Origin: Rhizobium sp. Root1212
GTDB taxonomy: Bacteria; Pseudomonadota; Alphaproteobacteria; Rhizobiales; Rhizobiaceae
Assembly (NCBI RefSeq): GCF_001424985.1
Contig: NZ_LMDA01000026.1
Coordinates: forward strand, 124,001-188,000
Reading direction: 5' to 3'
Length of the DNA: 64,000 nucleotides
Shown here in pieces: positions 52,278-61,293 of the stretch. The translations under genes were made by a program, and so were the position numbers. The notes below the pieces were generated by a model. It ran no database searches, was not told where the DNA came from, and saw only the letters and a program-made list of their open reading frames with translations. Numbering within the stretch: the stretch's first letter is position 1; each line of letters starts with the position of its first letter.

Positions 52278-53804
52278 ATGACCAGTCCCGTCCTAGAGAT
52301 GAGCAACGTTTCCAAAACCTTCGGCAGCGTCAAGGCGCTGTCGAACGTGCAGCTCACGCTTTACCCCGGCGAGGTGCATGCGCTGATGGGCGAAAACGGC
52401 GCCGGCAAATCGACGCTGATGAAGGTGCTCTCCGGCGCCTACAAGCCCGATGCCGGGGCGCGCATCCTGATCGACGGAAAGCCGGTCAACATCACCGACC
52501 CGATCTCCTCGAAGGCGGCGGGCGTCTCGATCATCTATCAGGAGCTGGCGCTCTCGCCGAACCTGACGGTGGCGCAGAACATGTATCTCGGGCGCGAACT
52601 GCACAGCTACGGCGTCGTCAGCCGCGAGAAGATGCTGAAGGATGTGGAGCCGGTGCTGCGCCGGCTCGGCGCGCAGTTCACCGGCTCGACCATCGTCGGC
52701 ACGCTCAGCATCGCCAACCGGCAGCTGGTGGAAATCGCCCGCGCGCTGCATGCCGATTCCCGCATCCTCATCATGGACGAGCCGACGACGACGCTCTCCT
52801 CGCGGGAGACCGAAGGCCTCTTCGCCATGATCCGCCAGCTGCGCTCGGAAGGGCTGGCGATCGTCTATATCTCGCACCGCATGGACGAGGTCTACGAGCT
52901 TGCCGACCGCGTCTCGGTGCTGCGCGACGGCACCTATGTCGGCACGCTCGACCGCGACCAGATCAGTCCCGACGCCATCGTGCGTCTCATGGTCGGCCGC
53001 GAACTGTCCTCGCTCTACACGAAGACGCACAAGCCGGACCTTTCCGACGCCAAGCCGGTGCTGGAGGTGGAGAACGTCTCGGACGGAACCCGCGTCAGGA
53101 ACTGCTCGATCAAGCTCCATGCCGGCGAGGTCGTCGGTCTTGCCGGGCTCGTCGGGGCAGGGCGCTCCGAGCTTGCACAGGCGATCTACGGGTTTCGGCC
53201 GCGCACGACCGGCACGATGCGGCTGCACGGGCGGGAGTTTTCGCCGGACTCGCCGCGCGCCTCGATCAACAGCGGCGTCGCCTATCTCACGGAAGACCGG
53301 CGCGGCAACGGCCTTTTCCTCGATATGTCCTGCCGGGACAACACCAATACTGCCGTGCTCAAGCGCGATTCGAAATGGGGCTTCGTGCTCAACCGGCGCA
53401 AGGCAGACGAGCGGGCGCGCGGCGCCATCAAGGACCTGAAGGTGCGCGTGCCCGGTCCGGAATATCCGGTCGGCGGCCTTTCCGGCGGCAACCAGCAGAA
53501 AGTGCTTCTGTCACGCTGGCTGGAGATCGAGCCCCAGGTTCTGATCCTCGACGAGCCGACGCGCGGCGTCGATATCGGCGCGAAATCCGAGATCTACAAG
53601 ATCATCGACGCGCTGGCGCAGAAGGGGGTCGCGATCCTCGTGATCTCCTCGGAACTGTCGGAAGTGATCGGTATTGCCGACCGCATCGTCGTGATGCGCG
53701 AGGGCGTCATCACCGGCGAGGTCGGTGGTGCGACAGGCATTGCGCCGACACAGGAAAACATCATCGGTTTTGCGACCGGGGCCACGGCGCCGGTTGCGGC
53801 ATAA
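52278..53804 (+). CDS. Sugar ABC transporter double ATP-binding protein (RbsA-like)
   Basis: 508 residues, two ABC cassettes. Domain 1: [37 protein letters not shown]. Domain 2: [44 protein letters not shown]. The architecture is that of ribose/xylose-type (CUT2) importers. It is the first gene of a plus-strand operon with the permease 19 bp downstream. A single-cassette FrcA-type ATPase is excluded by length. Confidence 0.92.
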   Translation: MTSPVLEMSNVSKTFGSVKALSNVQLTLYPGEVHALMGENGAGKSTLMKVLSGAYKPDAGARILIDGKPVNITDPISSKAAGVSIIYQELALSPNLTVAQNMYLGRELHSYGVVSREKMLKDVEPVLRRLGAQFTGSTIVGTLSIANRQLVEIARALHADSRILIMDEPTTTLSSRETEGLFAMIRQLRSEGLAIVYISHRMDEVYELADRVSVLRDGTYVGTLDRDQISPDAIVRLMVGRELSSLYTKTHKPDLSDAKPVLEVENVSDGTRVRNCSIKLHAGEVVGLAGLVGAGRSELAQAIYGFRPRTTGTMRLHGREFSPDSPRASINSGVAYLTEDRRGNGLFLDMSCRDNTNTAVLKRDSKWGFVLNRRKADERARGAIKDLKVRVPGPEYPVGGLSGGNQQKVLLSRWLEIEPQVLILDEPTRGVDIGAKSEIYKIIDALAQKGVAILVISSELSEVIGIADRIVVMREGVITGEVGGATGIAPTQENIIGFATGATAPVAA

Positions 53805-53823
53805 GCAGAAGGGGAGGACGACA

Positions 53824-54846
53824 ATGGCCGGCAATTCGGACAATGCAGCAGCCGCCGACAAGAAGGCCGCAGGCGGCGGTGTGAAGCTTCAGGGCGTCAT
53901 GGGAGCGCTGGGCATGCTGCCCGTGCTCATCCTCGTCGCCATCGGCTTCCATATCATCTCCGGCGGGCGGTTCTTCACCGGACAGAACATCAACATCGTC
54001 TTCCAGCAGGCCTCGGTGAACACGGTTCTGGCGGCGGGCATGACCTTCGTCATCCTGACGGGCGGCATCGATCTTTCGGTGGGCTCGATCCTGGCCGCCG
54101 CCGCCATGGCAGGCCTCATCACCTCCACCATGCCGGAGCTTTCCTATCTCTGGGTGCTGGTGGCCCTGTTCGTCGGGACCGGCTTCGGCATCGTCAACGG
54201 CGCGCTGATCGCCGGGCTGCGCCTGCCGCCCTTCATCGTCACGCTCGGCTCGCTGACGGCGGTGCGCGGCCTTGCCCGCCTGATGGGTGGCGACACCACC
54301 ATCTTCAACTCGGACATTCCCTTCGCCTTCATCGGCAACGGCACGCTGACGATTATTCCGGGCCTTGTCGCCATTCCGTGGCTGGCGATCGTCGCCTTGC
54401 TGGTGATTGTGGCGTCGTGGTTCGTGCTCAAGCGCACGGTGCTCGGCACGCATATCTATTCCGTCGGCGGCAACGAGGCGGCGGCGCGTCTCTCGGGCAT
54501 CAAGGTTCCGCGCATCTATCTCATCGTCTACGGCATTTCCGGCCTGTTTTCGGGGCTCGGCGCGGTGATGGTTTCCACCCGCCTGTTTGCGGCCAACGGC
54601 CTGCAGCTCGGCCAGGCCTATGAACTCGACGCCATCGCCGCGGTCATCCTCGGCGGCACCTCGTTCGTCGGCGGCATCGGCTCCATCTGGGGCACGCTGG
54701 TCGGCGCGCTGATCATCGCGGTCCTGTCCAACGGCCTGGTGCTCATCGGCGTCTCGGACATCTGGCAATACGTCATCAAGGGTCTCGTCATCATCGGCGC
54801 CGTCGCGCTCGATCACTTCCGCCAGAAGGGGTCGGCTCGCACCTGA
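53824..54846 (+). CDS. Sugar ABC transporter permease (RbsC-like)
   Basis: 340 residues with about nine membrane helices. FVILTGGIDLSVGSILA (family signature) near residue 75, PFIVTLGSLTAVRG and GGNEAAARLSGIKV are typical CUT2 permease motifs. It forms the homodimeric channel for the ATPase encoded upstream. The ATG follows GGGGAGGACGACA. The binding-protein gene starts 48 bp downstream. Confidence 0.92.
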   Translation: MAGNSDNAAAADKKAAGGGVKLQGVMGALGMLPVLILVAIGFHIISGGRFFTGQNINIVFQQASVNTVLAAGMTFVILTGGIDLSVGSILAAAAMAGLITSTMPELSYLWVLVALFVGTGFGIVNGALIAGLRLPPFIVTLGSLTAVRGLARLMGGDTTIFNSDIPFAFIGNGTLTIIPGLVAIPWLAIVALLVIVASWFVLKRTVLGTHIYSVGGNEAAARLSGIKVPRIYLIVYGISGLFSGLGAVMVSTRLFAANGLQLGQAYELDAIAAVILGGTSFVGGIGSIWGTLVGALIIAVLSNGLVLIGVSDIWQYVIKGLVIIGAVALDHFRQKGSART

Positions 54847-54894
54847 GCCGCCCACCACAGGTTCCAGTCATCGTTCACACTCAAGGAGGACTTC

Positions 54895-55842
54895 ATGTTT
54901 AAACGTTCCATCCTCGCGACGTCGCTCGTGGCGCTCGCTTTTTCCGCAGCGCCGGCGCTGTCGAAGGATCTCAACAAGATCGGCGTCTCGCTCGGCACGA
55001 TGGGCAATCCGTTCTTCGTGGCGCTTGCCAAGGGCGCCGAGGCGGAAGCCAAGAAGACCAATCCGAATGTCGAGGTCCTGGCCTTCGGCTTCGACTACGA
55101 TATCGGCAAGCAGTTCACCCAGATCGACAACTTCATCGCCGCCGGCGTCGACCTGATCCTGCTCAACCCGGCCGATTCCAAGGCGATCGGCCCGGCGATC
55201 AAGAAGGCGCAGGCCGCCGGCATCGTCGTCGTGGCGGTGGATACCTTCGCCGAAGGCGCGGACGCCGTCGTCACCACCAACAACGTTCAGGCCGGCGAGA
55301 TCGCCTGCCAGTACATCGTCGACAAGCTGAAGGGCAAGGGCGACGTCATCATCCAGAACGGCCCGCAGGTTTCGGCCGTCGTCGACCGTGTCAACGGCTG
55401 CAAGTCGGTGTTCGCCAAGTCTCCCGACATCAAGGTGCTGTCCGACGATCAGGACGGCAAGGGCTCGCGCGAAGGCGGCATGAACGTCATGCAGGGCCAT
55501 CTCACCCGCTACGACAAGATCGACGCCGTCTTCACCATCAACGATCCGCAGGCGATCGGCACGGACCTCGCCGCCCGCCAGCAGAACCGCACCGGCATGG
55601 TTATCACCTCGGTGGACGGCGCGCCGGATATCGAAGCGGCCCTGAAGGACCCGAATGCGGTGATGATCGAAGCCTCGGCCTCGCAGAACCCCTACAAGAT
55701 GGCCCGCCGCGCGGTGGAACTCGGTGTCGGCATCCTCAACGGCACCAAGCCCGCAAACCCGGTCGAGCTGATGGATTCGCACCTCGTGACGCGCGACAAC
55801 GTCAACGAATACATCGGGTGGGCATCGGACAAGAACCAGTAA
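54895..55842 (+). CDS. Periplasmic sugar-binding protein of the CUT2 transporter (RbsB-like)
   Basis: 315 residues. Signal peptide ending APALS; mature KDLNKIGVSLGTMGNPFFVALAKGA, DLILLNPADSKAIGPAIKKA, VFTINDPQAIGTDLAAR and DGAPDIEAAL. Strong AAGGAGG ribosome site. The adjacent PfkB kinase suggests a ketose or pentose such as fructose, ribose or allose; I cannot decide. Terminator follows at 55887. Confidence 0.9.
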   Translation: MFKRSILATSLVALAFSAAPALSKDLNKIGVSLGTMGNPFFVALAKGAEAEAKKTNPNVEVLAFGFDYDIGKQFTQIDNFIAAGVDLILLNPADSKAIGPAIKKAQAAGIVVVAVDTFAEGADAVVTTNNVQAGEIACQYIVDKLKGKGDVIIQNGPQVSAVVDRVNGCKSVFAKSPDIKVLSDDQDGKGSREGGMNVMQGHLTRYDKIDAVFTINDPQAIGTDLAARQQNRTGMVITSVDGAPDIEAALKDPNAVMIEASASQNPYKMARRAVELGVGILNGTKPANPVELMDSHLVTRDNVNEYIGWASDKNQ

Positions 55843-55886
55843 AGCCGTCCCTCCCAGGGAAGCGCGCCCTCCTCCAGGCGCTTTTG

Positions 55887-55913
55887 GGGCGGCTTGGAGC
55901 CGCCCTCTTTTTT
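55887..55913 (+). terminator. Intrinsic terminator of the sugar ABC operon
   Basis: GGGCGGCT/AGCCGCCC stem with a 3-nt loop followed by TCTTTTTT. Positioned 45 bp after the binding-protein stop. Confidence 0.85.
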
Positions 55914-55966
55914 GTCCGTGCCGGCAGGGCCGGCCGCCCCTTTCTCCCCCGGCCGGACAAAAGGAA

Positions 55967-55996
55967 CCGCCCGGAGATCGGTCGATCTCCGGGCGG
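55967..55996 (-). terminator. Terminator of the sugar kinase gene
   Basis: A 13-bp perfect stem (CCGCCCGGAGATC / GATCTCCGGGCGG) with a 4-nt loop lies 26 bp past the kinase stop; on the minus strand TTCCTTTTG follows. Confidence 0.7.
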
Positions 55997-56021
55997 TGAC
56001 GTGTTTGGGCGATGTCGGCGG

Positions 56022-56954
56022 TCAGGATAGTTCGTGCCGCCACGGCGGATCGGCCCCGGCGCGCGACACGGTGACGGCGGCGGCGCGGATGCCGAGGTCG
56101 AGGGCGTGCCGGACGGCCTCCTGCGAGAGGCTGGCGATCGCGTCCTTGCGCAACGCTTCCTGCTCGTAAAGCGAAGCGAGCACGCCGGCATTGAACGTAT
56201 CGCCGGCCCCGACCGTATCGACCACCGCAACATGCGGCGGCGTGGCGGAAACGGTGAAATCCCTCGTATAGCCGATCGCACCCTGGCTTCCGCGGGTGAC
56301 GATGACGAGCCGGGGGCCGCGTTCGAGCCAGCGCCGGGCGATCTCCTCCATGCTGCCCTCTTCGCCGAACCAGGCCAGGTCCTCGTCGGAAAGCTTGAGG
56401 ATATCGGCATGCGCCATCATCCGCCGGAAGCGTTCGACATAGGCATTGCGGTCGGTGATGAAAGCGGGACGGATGTTCGGGTCGAGCATCATCACCCGCC
56501 GATCGGCCTCTCGGCGCATCAGCGCTTCGTAGCTGGAACCGCACGGTTCGGAAATAAGGCTGACGGCGCCGAACAGCATGGCGGCGACCTCATTCTCCAG
56601 TGCCGGCAGGTCGGCCTTTGCGAGCATGCGCCCGGCCGTTCCCTCGTCATAGAAGGTGTAGGTCGCGTGGCCACCGACGACATGGGCAAAGGCAAGTGTC
56701 GTCGGCCGTGCGGAAAAGCGGGCATAGCGCAGCCCGACATGGCTCGCGGAGAGCGCGTCGCGCAACTGGCGCCCGAACAGGTCGGTCGAAAGGCCGCTGA
56801 AGAATTCGACCGGCACGCCCAGCCGCCCCAGCGCAATGCTGGTGTTGAAAAGCGCCCCGCCCGCATGCGGCGCCAAAGCGGCTTTGCCGGCTTGCGACAA
56901 GGCCGGCAGCATATCGATCAACGCCTCTCCGCAGCAAACGATCATGGTCGTCAT
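56022..56954 (-). CDS. PfkB-family sugar kinase (fructokinase-like)
   Basis: 310 residues. [10 protein letters not shown] start, [15 protein letters not shown] (sugar-binding), DPNIRPAFI and the ATP/catalytic signature [15 protein letters not shown] near the C-terminus with the general-base Asp. It phosphorylates a sugar, most likely the one imported by the adjacent ABC transporter, towards which it is convergent. The start at 56954 follows GGGAGGGAA closely; the ATG at 56945 is an alternative. Confidence 0.88.
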   Translation of the reverse strand: MTTMIVCCGEALIDMLPALSQAGKAALAPHAGGALFNTSIALGRLGVPVEFFSGLSTDLFGRQLRDALSASHVGLRYARFSARPTTLAFAHVVGGHATYTFYDEGTAGRMLAKADLPALENEVAAMLFGAVSLISEPCGSSYEALMRREADRRVMMLDPNIRPAFITDRNAYVERFRRMMAHADILKLSDEDLAWFGEEGSMEEIARRWLERGPRLVIVTRGSQGAIGYTRDFTVSATPPHVAVVDTVGAGDTFNAGVLASLYEQEALRKDAIASLSQEAVRHALDLGIRAAAVTVSRAGADPPWRHELS

Positions 56955-57306
56955 TTCCCTCCCTGGCGTGGCGATCCGGGTGCAGCCTAGGCAGGAAGAA
57001 AGTAGTTCGCAACGACTACACAAGAAAACGCGAATATTTCTTTGGCATTGTTTCAAATATTTCTTTTATTCCGTAATATTTCTCGATCGGCGCCGATTTG
57101 TGAAATTATCCGTTCAATCCGGCATGGGAGACAGGACGGGGAGGCGGCCGTCCGGGACTTCGCATGGGCAGGTAACGACGTTGGAAACGGGTGGCCCGAT
57201 GCCGCCTCGATCGCGCTGTTGCCGCTCGCGACACGGACGTTCGAGCTGGATTTGGGAAAACGCTGCCGTGCTTTGGGCGGTGGCTGGTGAAATGGGAGGA
57301 GATACA
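56955..57306. other. Divergent gap between kinase and glgC
   Basis: 352 bp without a convincing gene. An AT-rich section at about 57030-57085 (TTGTTTCAAATATTTC, TTTTATTCCGTAATATTTC) probably holds divergent promoters. The TTTCAAAT core also occurs in the transporter promoter region near 52023. A GGGAGGAGATACA ribosome site precedes glgC. Confidence 0.4.
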
Positions 57307-58560
57307 ATGGAAAAACGTTCGCAACCCCTCGCGCGCGATGCGATGGCTTATGTTCTCGCCGGCGGCCGCGGCAGCCGCCTGATGGAATTGACCGACCGGC
57401 GCGCCAAGCCGGCGGTCTTCTTCGGTGGCAAGACCCGCATCATCGACTTTGCGCTGTCCAATGCCCTGAATTCGGGTATCCGTCGCATCGGCGTCGCCAC
57501 CCAGTACAAGGCCCACTCGCTGATCCGCCACATGCAGCGCGGCTGGAACTTCTTCCGTCCCGAACGTAACGAGAGCTTCGACATTCTTCCGGCGTCGCAG
57601 CGTGTCTCGGAAACCCAGTGGTACGAAGGCACCGCCGACGCGGTTTACCAGAACATCGACATCATCGAAGCCTACGGCGTCGAATACATGGTCATTCTTG
57701 CCGGCGACCACATCTACAAGATGGACTACGAGCTGATGCTGCAGCAGCACGTCGATTCCGGCGCGGATGTCACCATCGGCTGCCTGGAAGTGCCGCGCAT
57801 GGAAGCGACAGGCTTCGGCGTCATGCATGTCGACGAGACGGACCGGATCATCGCCTTCGTCGAAAAGCCCGCCGACCCGCCGGGCATTCCCGGCAACCCG
57901 GAGATGGCGCTCGCCTCGATGGGCATCTACGTCTTCCGCACCAAGTTCCTGATGGACCTGCTCCGCCGCGATGCGGCCGATCCTTCCTCGAGCCGCGATT
58001 TCGGCAAGGACATCATCCCTTACGTCGTGCAGCACGGCAAAGCCCAGGCGCACCGGTTCACTGCCTCCTGCGTGCGCTCCAATCTCGAGCGCGAGCCGTA
58101 TTGGCGCGACGTCGGCACGATCGATGCCTATTGGCAGGCCAATATCGACCTGACGGATGTGGTTCCGGAACTCGACCTCTACGACAAATCCTGGCCGATC
58201 TGGACCTATGCCGAAATCACCCCGCCGGCGAAGTTCGTGCATGACGACGAAGACCGCCGCGGCTCGGCGATTTCCTCGCTGGTTTCGGGCGACTGCATCA
58301 TCTCCGGTTCGACGCTGCATCGCAGCCTGCTGTTCACCGGCGTTCGGACAAGCTCCTATGCCCGCCTCGAAGGGGCCGTCATCCTGCCGGACGTTCAGGT
58401 CGGCCGGCATGCGCAGCTGAAAAACGTGGTGATCGACAGCCGCGTCGTCATCCCCGAAGGCCTCGTCGTCGGCGAGGACCCGGAACTCGATGCCAAGCGC
58501 TTCCGCCGCTCGGAAGGCGGCATCTGCCTGATCACCCAGCCGATGATCGACCGGCTCTGA
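57307..58560 (+). CDS. glgC: Glucose-1-phosphate adenylyltransferase
   Basis: 417 residues, the usual GlgC length. [28 protein letters not shown] (nucleotide-binding start), [50 protein letters not shown] and a C-terminal left-handed beta-helix ([28 protein letters not shown]). It makes ADP-glucose for glycogen synthesis. It stands alone here without glgA/glgB/glgP, unlike the usual rhizobial glg cluster, so it may be a second copy. Confidence 0.95.
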   Translation: MEKRSQPLARDAMAYVLAGGRGSRLMELTDRRAKPAVFFGGKTRIIDFALSNALNSGIRRIGVATQYKAHSLIRHMQRGWNFFRPERNESFDILPASQRVSETQWYEGTADAVYQNIDIIEAYGVEYMVILAGDHIYKMDYELMLQQHVDSGADVTIGCLEVPRMEATGFGVMHVDETDRIIAFVEKPADPPGIPGNPEMALASMGIYVFRTKFLMDLLRRDAADPSSSRDFGKDIIPYVVQHGKAQAHRFTASCVRSNLEREPYWRDVGTIDAYWQANIDLTDVVPELDLYDKSWPIWTYAEITPPAKFVHDDEDRRGSAISSLVSGDCIISGSTLHRSLLFTGVRTSSYARLEGAVILPDVQVGRHAQLKNVVIDSRVVIPEGLVVGEDPELDAKRFRRSEGGICLITQPMIDRL

Positions 58561-58594
58561 GCGGCATGTGACCGCGTAACCGCATCGCTACGAC

Positions 58595-58625
58595 CGTCGT
58601 CACGACCTCATGGGTGGTGACGACG
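58595..58625. terminator. Hairpin between convergent glgC and DUF2325 genes
   Basis: CGTCGTCAC and GTGACGACG form a perfect 9-bp stem with a 13-nt loop between the two convergent genes. No T-run, so the terminator call is tentative. Confidence 0.4.
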
Positions 58626-58656
58626 AAATGCTGCCTGCCGCCGTTAATACCTGAGA

Positions 58657-59889
58657 CTACGGCCTGCCATAGACGCCGCCGGCACCTGTGATCGCGGCGA
58701 GGAAACTGGCGAGCCCAGCCGAGCGCAACGGCAGGTAAGACTTACCCTGTTCGCGGCAAAGGCGCTTCAGGATGCCCACGGCCGTATGGCTGATATGGTC
58801 GACCGGGAACAGCACGGTCGCGGCCTGTCCGATGAGGGCGGGAAGCAGGGTGGTGCTATCCTCCATTCCGCCGTCATGAAGAAGAAGGTCGATGTTGCGG
58901 CTCTCCGCATAGGCCCTGATATGATCGAACAGATTGCGGCGTCCGCCGACATAAAGCACGGGGCCGCCCGCCGGTAGCGACACACCTTCGGCGTCCTTCC
59001 GCAGATGGCTGGCGATCGCCGTTTCAAGCGCGTCGTTTTCCCGCAGGACGGCATGGTTGAGATCCTGCAGTTGGTCGAAGGCGTGCTGGAGGGCACTGTA
59101 TCTTTCCTCCATCTCCACCAGCCGCTGTGAAAGGCCGGTGGCGCGGGTGCCGTCGGCATCCGAACGCTCGACGGCGTGTCTCTTCGCCTGTGCCTGTCGC
59201 GTGGCGGATGCCGCGAGCGCTTCGGAGCGGATGAGCCGTTCCTCGATCTGCCGGATATGCTGCTGCTGCTCGACGCGCTCGGCAGCGGTGGCTTTCAGGC
59301 GCAGCTCCTGCCGCGCGGCCTTCTGCCTTGCCTGTTCCAGATCCTTTTCGAGCTGCGTCAGGCGGGCGATATCGAGGCGGCTGGCGCTGCCGACCAGATG
59401 CGACAGCATGTGGACCTCGCCGAAGATATCGCGGATCAGGGCCGGCGAACTGGCCGGATGGCTCATCAAGGCCCAATAGGGTCCGGCAATGTCGCCGCGG
59501 TCGAAAGACTCCCGCCAGATGGCCAGCAGCTCTGCCTCGTCCGCCTGGCGCGGAAGGCGCTTGATGCTCGTCTCGTGGCGCTTGTCGAGCGCCTTGTTGA
59601 GCATTTTTGCCGCCTGGTCGCGCTGGCCCGCGAGGCGCACGCCGCGGCCGTGCAGGGCGTGATCGCTTGCCGTGCGGGCGTCTTCCAGCCCGGCTTTGAC
59701 GAGGAGCTGCCGCAACTCTCCGGCCGTCAGGCAGGTGCCGATGATCGAGCAGTGGAAGGTGGAAGGGATTTCCCAGGTGCGCAGGCGCTGGGAGCCGGTT
59801 TTTCCAAGGCTGTCGTGCAATGGCGAGCCGAGCGGCGGAAAAGCCGTCGTCATCGCGTGGGACGGTGAGAGGCGGGGGAGCGGCGACAT
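58657..59889 (-). CDS. DUF2325 domain protein with coiled coil
   Basis: About 410 residues from the ATG at 59889. An N-terminal domain (TWEIPSTFHCSIIGTCLTAGELRQLL) is followed by a helical part and a long coiled coil (LTQLEKDLEQARQKAARQ onwards). The C-terminal DUF2325 has GGPVLYVGGRRNLFDHI, LLLHDGGMED, LFPVDHISHTAVG and LPLRSAGLASF. Function unknown. In-frame ATGs at 60027 and 59853 are alternatives; none has a strong ribosome site. 60027 is inside the loop of the large palindrome, which makes it unlikely if that palindrome is an operator. Confidence 0.75.
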   Translation of the reverse strand: MSPLPRLSPSHAMTTAFPPLGSPLHDSLGKTGSQRLRTWEIPSTFHCSIIGTCLTAGELRQLLVKAGLEDARTASDHALHGRGVRLAGQRDQAAKMLNKALDKRHETSIKRLPRQADEAELLAIWRESFDRGDIAGPYWALMSHPASSPALIRDIFGEVHMLSHLVGSASRLDIARLTQLEKDLEQARQKAARQELRLKATAAERVEQQQHIRQIEERLIRSEALAASATRQAQAKRHAVERSDADGTRATGLSQRLVEMEERYSALQHAFDQLQDLNHAVLRENDALETAIASHLRKDAEGVSLPAGGPVLYVGGRRNLFDHIRAYAESRNIDLLLHDGGMEDSTTLLPALIGQAATVLFPVDHISHTAVGILKRLCREQGKSYLPLRSAGLASFLAAITGAGGVYGRP

Positions 59890-60005
59890 GGAGGGTCCGA
59901 TCTCGGCTGTATCGTGGCTGGGCAGGGTTTGCGCAGTGGCAGGCTCCGGGTCCCGTCGGCCGTTCGACCCGTGCCACCGTTGACGATGCCCCGGTTTTGC
60001 CGACG

Positions 60006-60047
60006 TTCCCTTATCGTTATATTTCATAAAATATAACGATAAGGGAA
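60006..60047. promoter_or_regulatory. 19-bp-arm perfect palindrome, Mo-box/ModE-like operator
   Basis: TTCCCTTATCGTTATATTT (60006-60024) and its exact inverse (60029-60047) flank a CATA loop. The core half-site ATCGTTATAT matches the CGnTATAT half-sites I recall for ModE operators and the Mo-boxes of Rhodobacter capsulatus. It lies immediately upstream of the DUF2325 gene and downstream of the bestrophin gene. A terminator function is also possible, as the stem is AT-rich with T-tracts. Confidence 0.55.
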
Positions 60048-60092
60048 GAGAGATTTTGCCTTTTCACGAAAGGGCTCGCACGCCGTTTGGCG

Positions 60093-60989
60093 TCAGATCA
60101 GAACGTAATCGACCGGAGCGGGCATCGGCGGCAGGTCGGTCTCGCCGAGGGCCGAACGAAGATGGATTTCGATGGTCGTGGCATAGGCCGAGATCGGCAG
60201 GTCGTTCGGCATCAGGCCGAAGGGTTCTTCCAGTTCCTCGCCCAGCGCATCGAGGCCGAAGAAGGTATAGGCGACGAGCATGGCCGCCAGCGGCGTCGCC
60301 CAGCCCAGCGTATCGGCAAAGCCGAACGGCAGGATGAAGCAGAAGAGATAGGCCGTGCGGTGCAGGAGCAACGTATAGGCGAAAGGCAGCGGCGTGTTGG
60401 CAAGCCGCTCGCAGCCGACCAGGGCCTGCGTCAGGCGTCCCAGGCTGTCGTTGAGCGCGAGCGCTTCGACGGGCGCCAGCCTGTTCCGGCGCAGCATGCG
60501 GCCGACCAGCGCGGCCGCGCCGTGCAGGATCATATCGGCCGGGTTGGCGGGCTGTGGGGGATCGCCTGCCGCCAGACTGTCCGTCTGCCGGCGCAATTGC
60601 CGGACGGCGGCATAGCCGAAGGCGATCACCGCGGAGAGGATATCGCGCCGTTCCTGCGAGGGAGCCTCGGCCGCATCATCGAGAACGACCGTCTGGCGGG
60701 CGATGTCGCGGGCGGTCTGGATGATCTGGCCCCAGAGTTTTCGCGCTTCCCACCAGCGATCGTAGCAGGCGCTGTTGCGAAAGCTCAGAAAGATCGAGAG
60801 CGCGATGCCGATCAGCGTAAAGGGAGCGGGATTGACGCCGGGCACCAGATCCGGCGCGTAGCGGTGTGCAGCGACGACGGCGGCGGACAATAGCCCGACC
60901 GCGGTTAGCTGCGGCCAGGTCCGCAGGATGATCGAGCCCTTCACCACGAAGAACAGCATCAGCAGGCCGGGCCGCGGGCGGATGATCAT
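60093..60989 (-). CDS. Bestrophin-like (UPF0187) membrane channel protein
   Basis: 298 residues. FLSFRNSACYDRWWEARKLWGQII is the bestrophin-family core, with hydrophobic segments near 20-40, 55-75, 205-225 and 228-245, and GLDALGEELEEPFGLMPNDLP near the end. Bacterial members form cation- or anion-conducting pentamers in the inner membrane. The ATG at 60989 has GAGGA at a 9-nt distance; a TTG at 60998 is too close to it. Confidence 0.87.
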   Translation of the reverse strand: MIIRPRPGLLMLFFVVKGSIILRTWPQLTAVGLLSAAVVAAHRYAPDLVPGVNPAPFTLIGIALSIFLSFRNSACYDRWWEARKLWGQIIQTARDIARQTVVLDDAAEAPSQERRDILSAVIAFGYAAVRQLRRQTDSLAAGDPPQPANPADMILHGAAALVGRMLRRNRLAPVEALALNDSLGRLTQALVGCERLANTPLPFAYTLLLHRTAYLFCFILPFGFADTLGWATPLAAMLVAYTFFGLDALGEELEEPFGLMPNDLPISAYATTIEIHLRSALGETDLPPMPAPVDYVLI

Positions 60990-61293
60990 GGCCGGCAATC
61001 CTCGGGCGATGTCTTGGCCATGCGATCGCCTGTTCGGTTAGGGGGGAAGAATGCTGTTCGCAGAGGCATTGCCATCGTGTCGCTGTTGAAAATCTATCGC
61101 GCACCCGGAGGCACGAACGCTCCGATATTCCGCTGTTTTCCTATGGGGTGGTCGCGTTGGCAAGCGCCGGCTCTCGCGATGGCCGGAAAAGGGGACAGAT
61201 GATGGGGCTCGCCGCGCTCCGCGTCGCGGCAAGCGATCGTTGACGCGGGTTTCTGGTCGACCGCGACCATCGCGTCGGATGCCTCGACCTCTC
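60990..61293. other. Gap between bestrophin and chemoreceptor genes
   Basis: 304 bp in which I see no gene, clear promoter, dyad or repeat. Confidence 0.4.
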
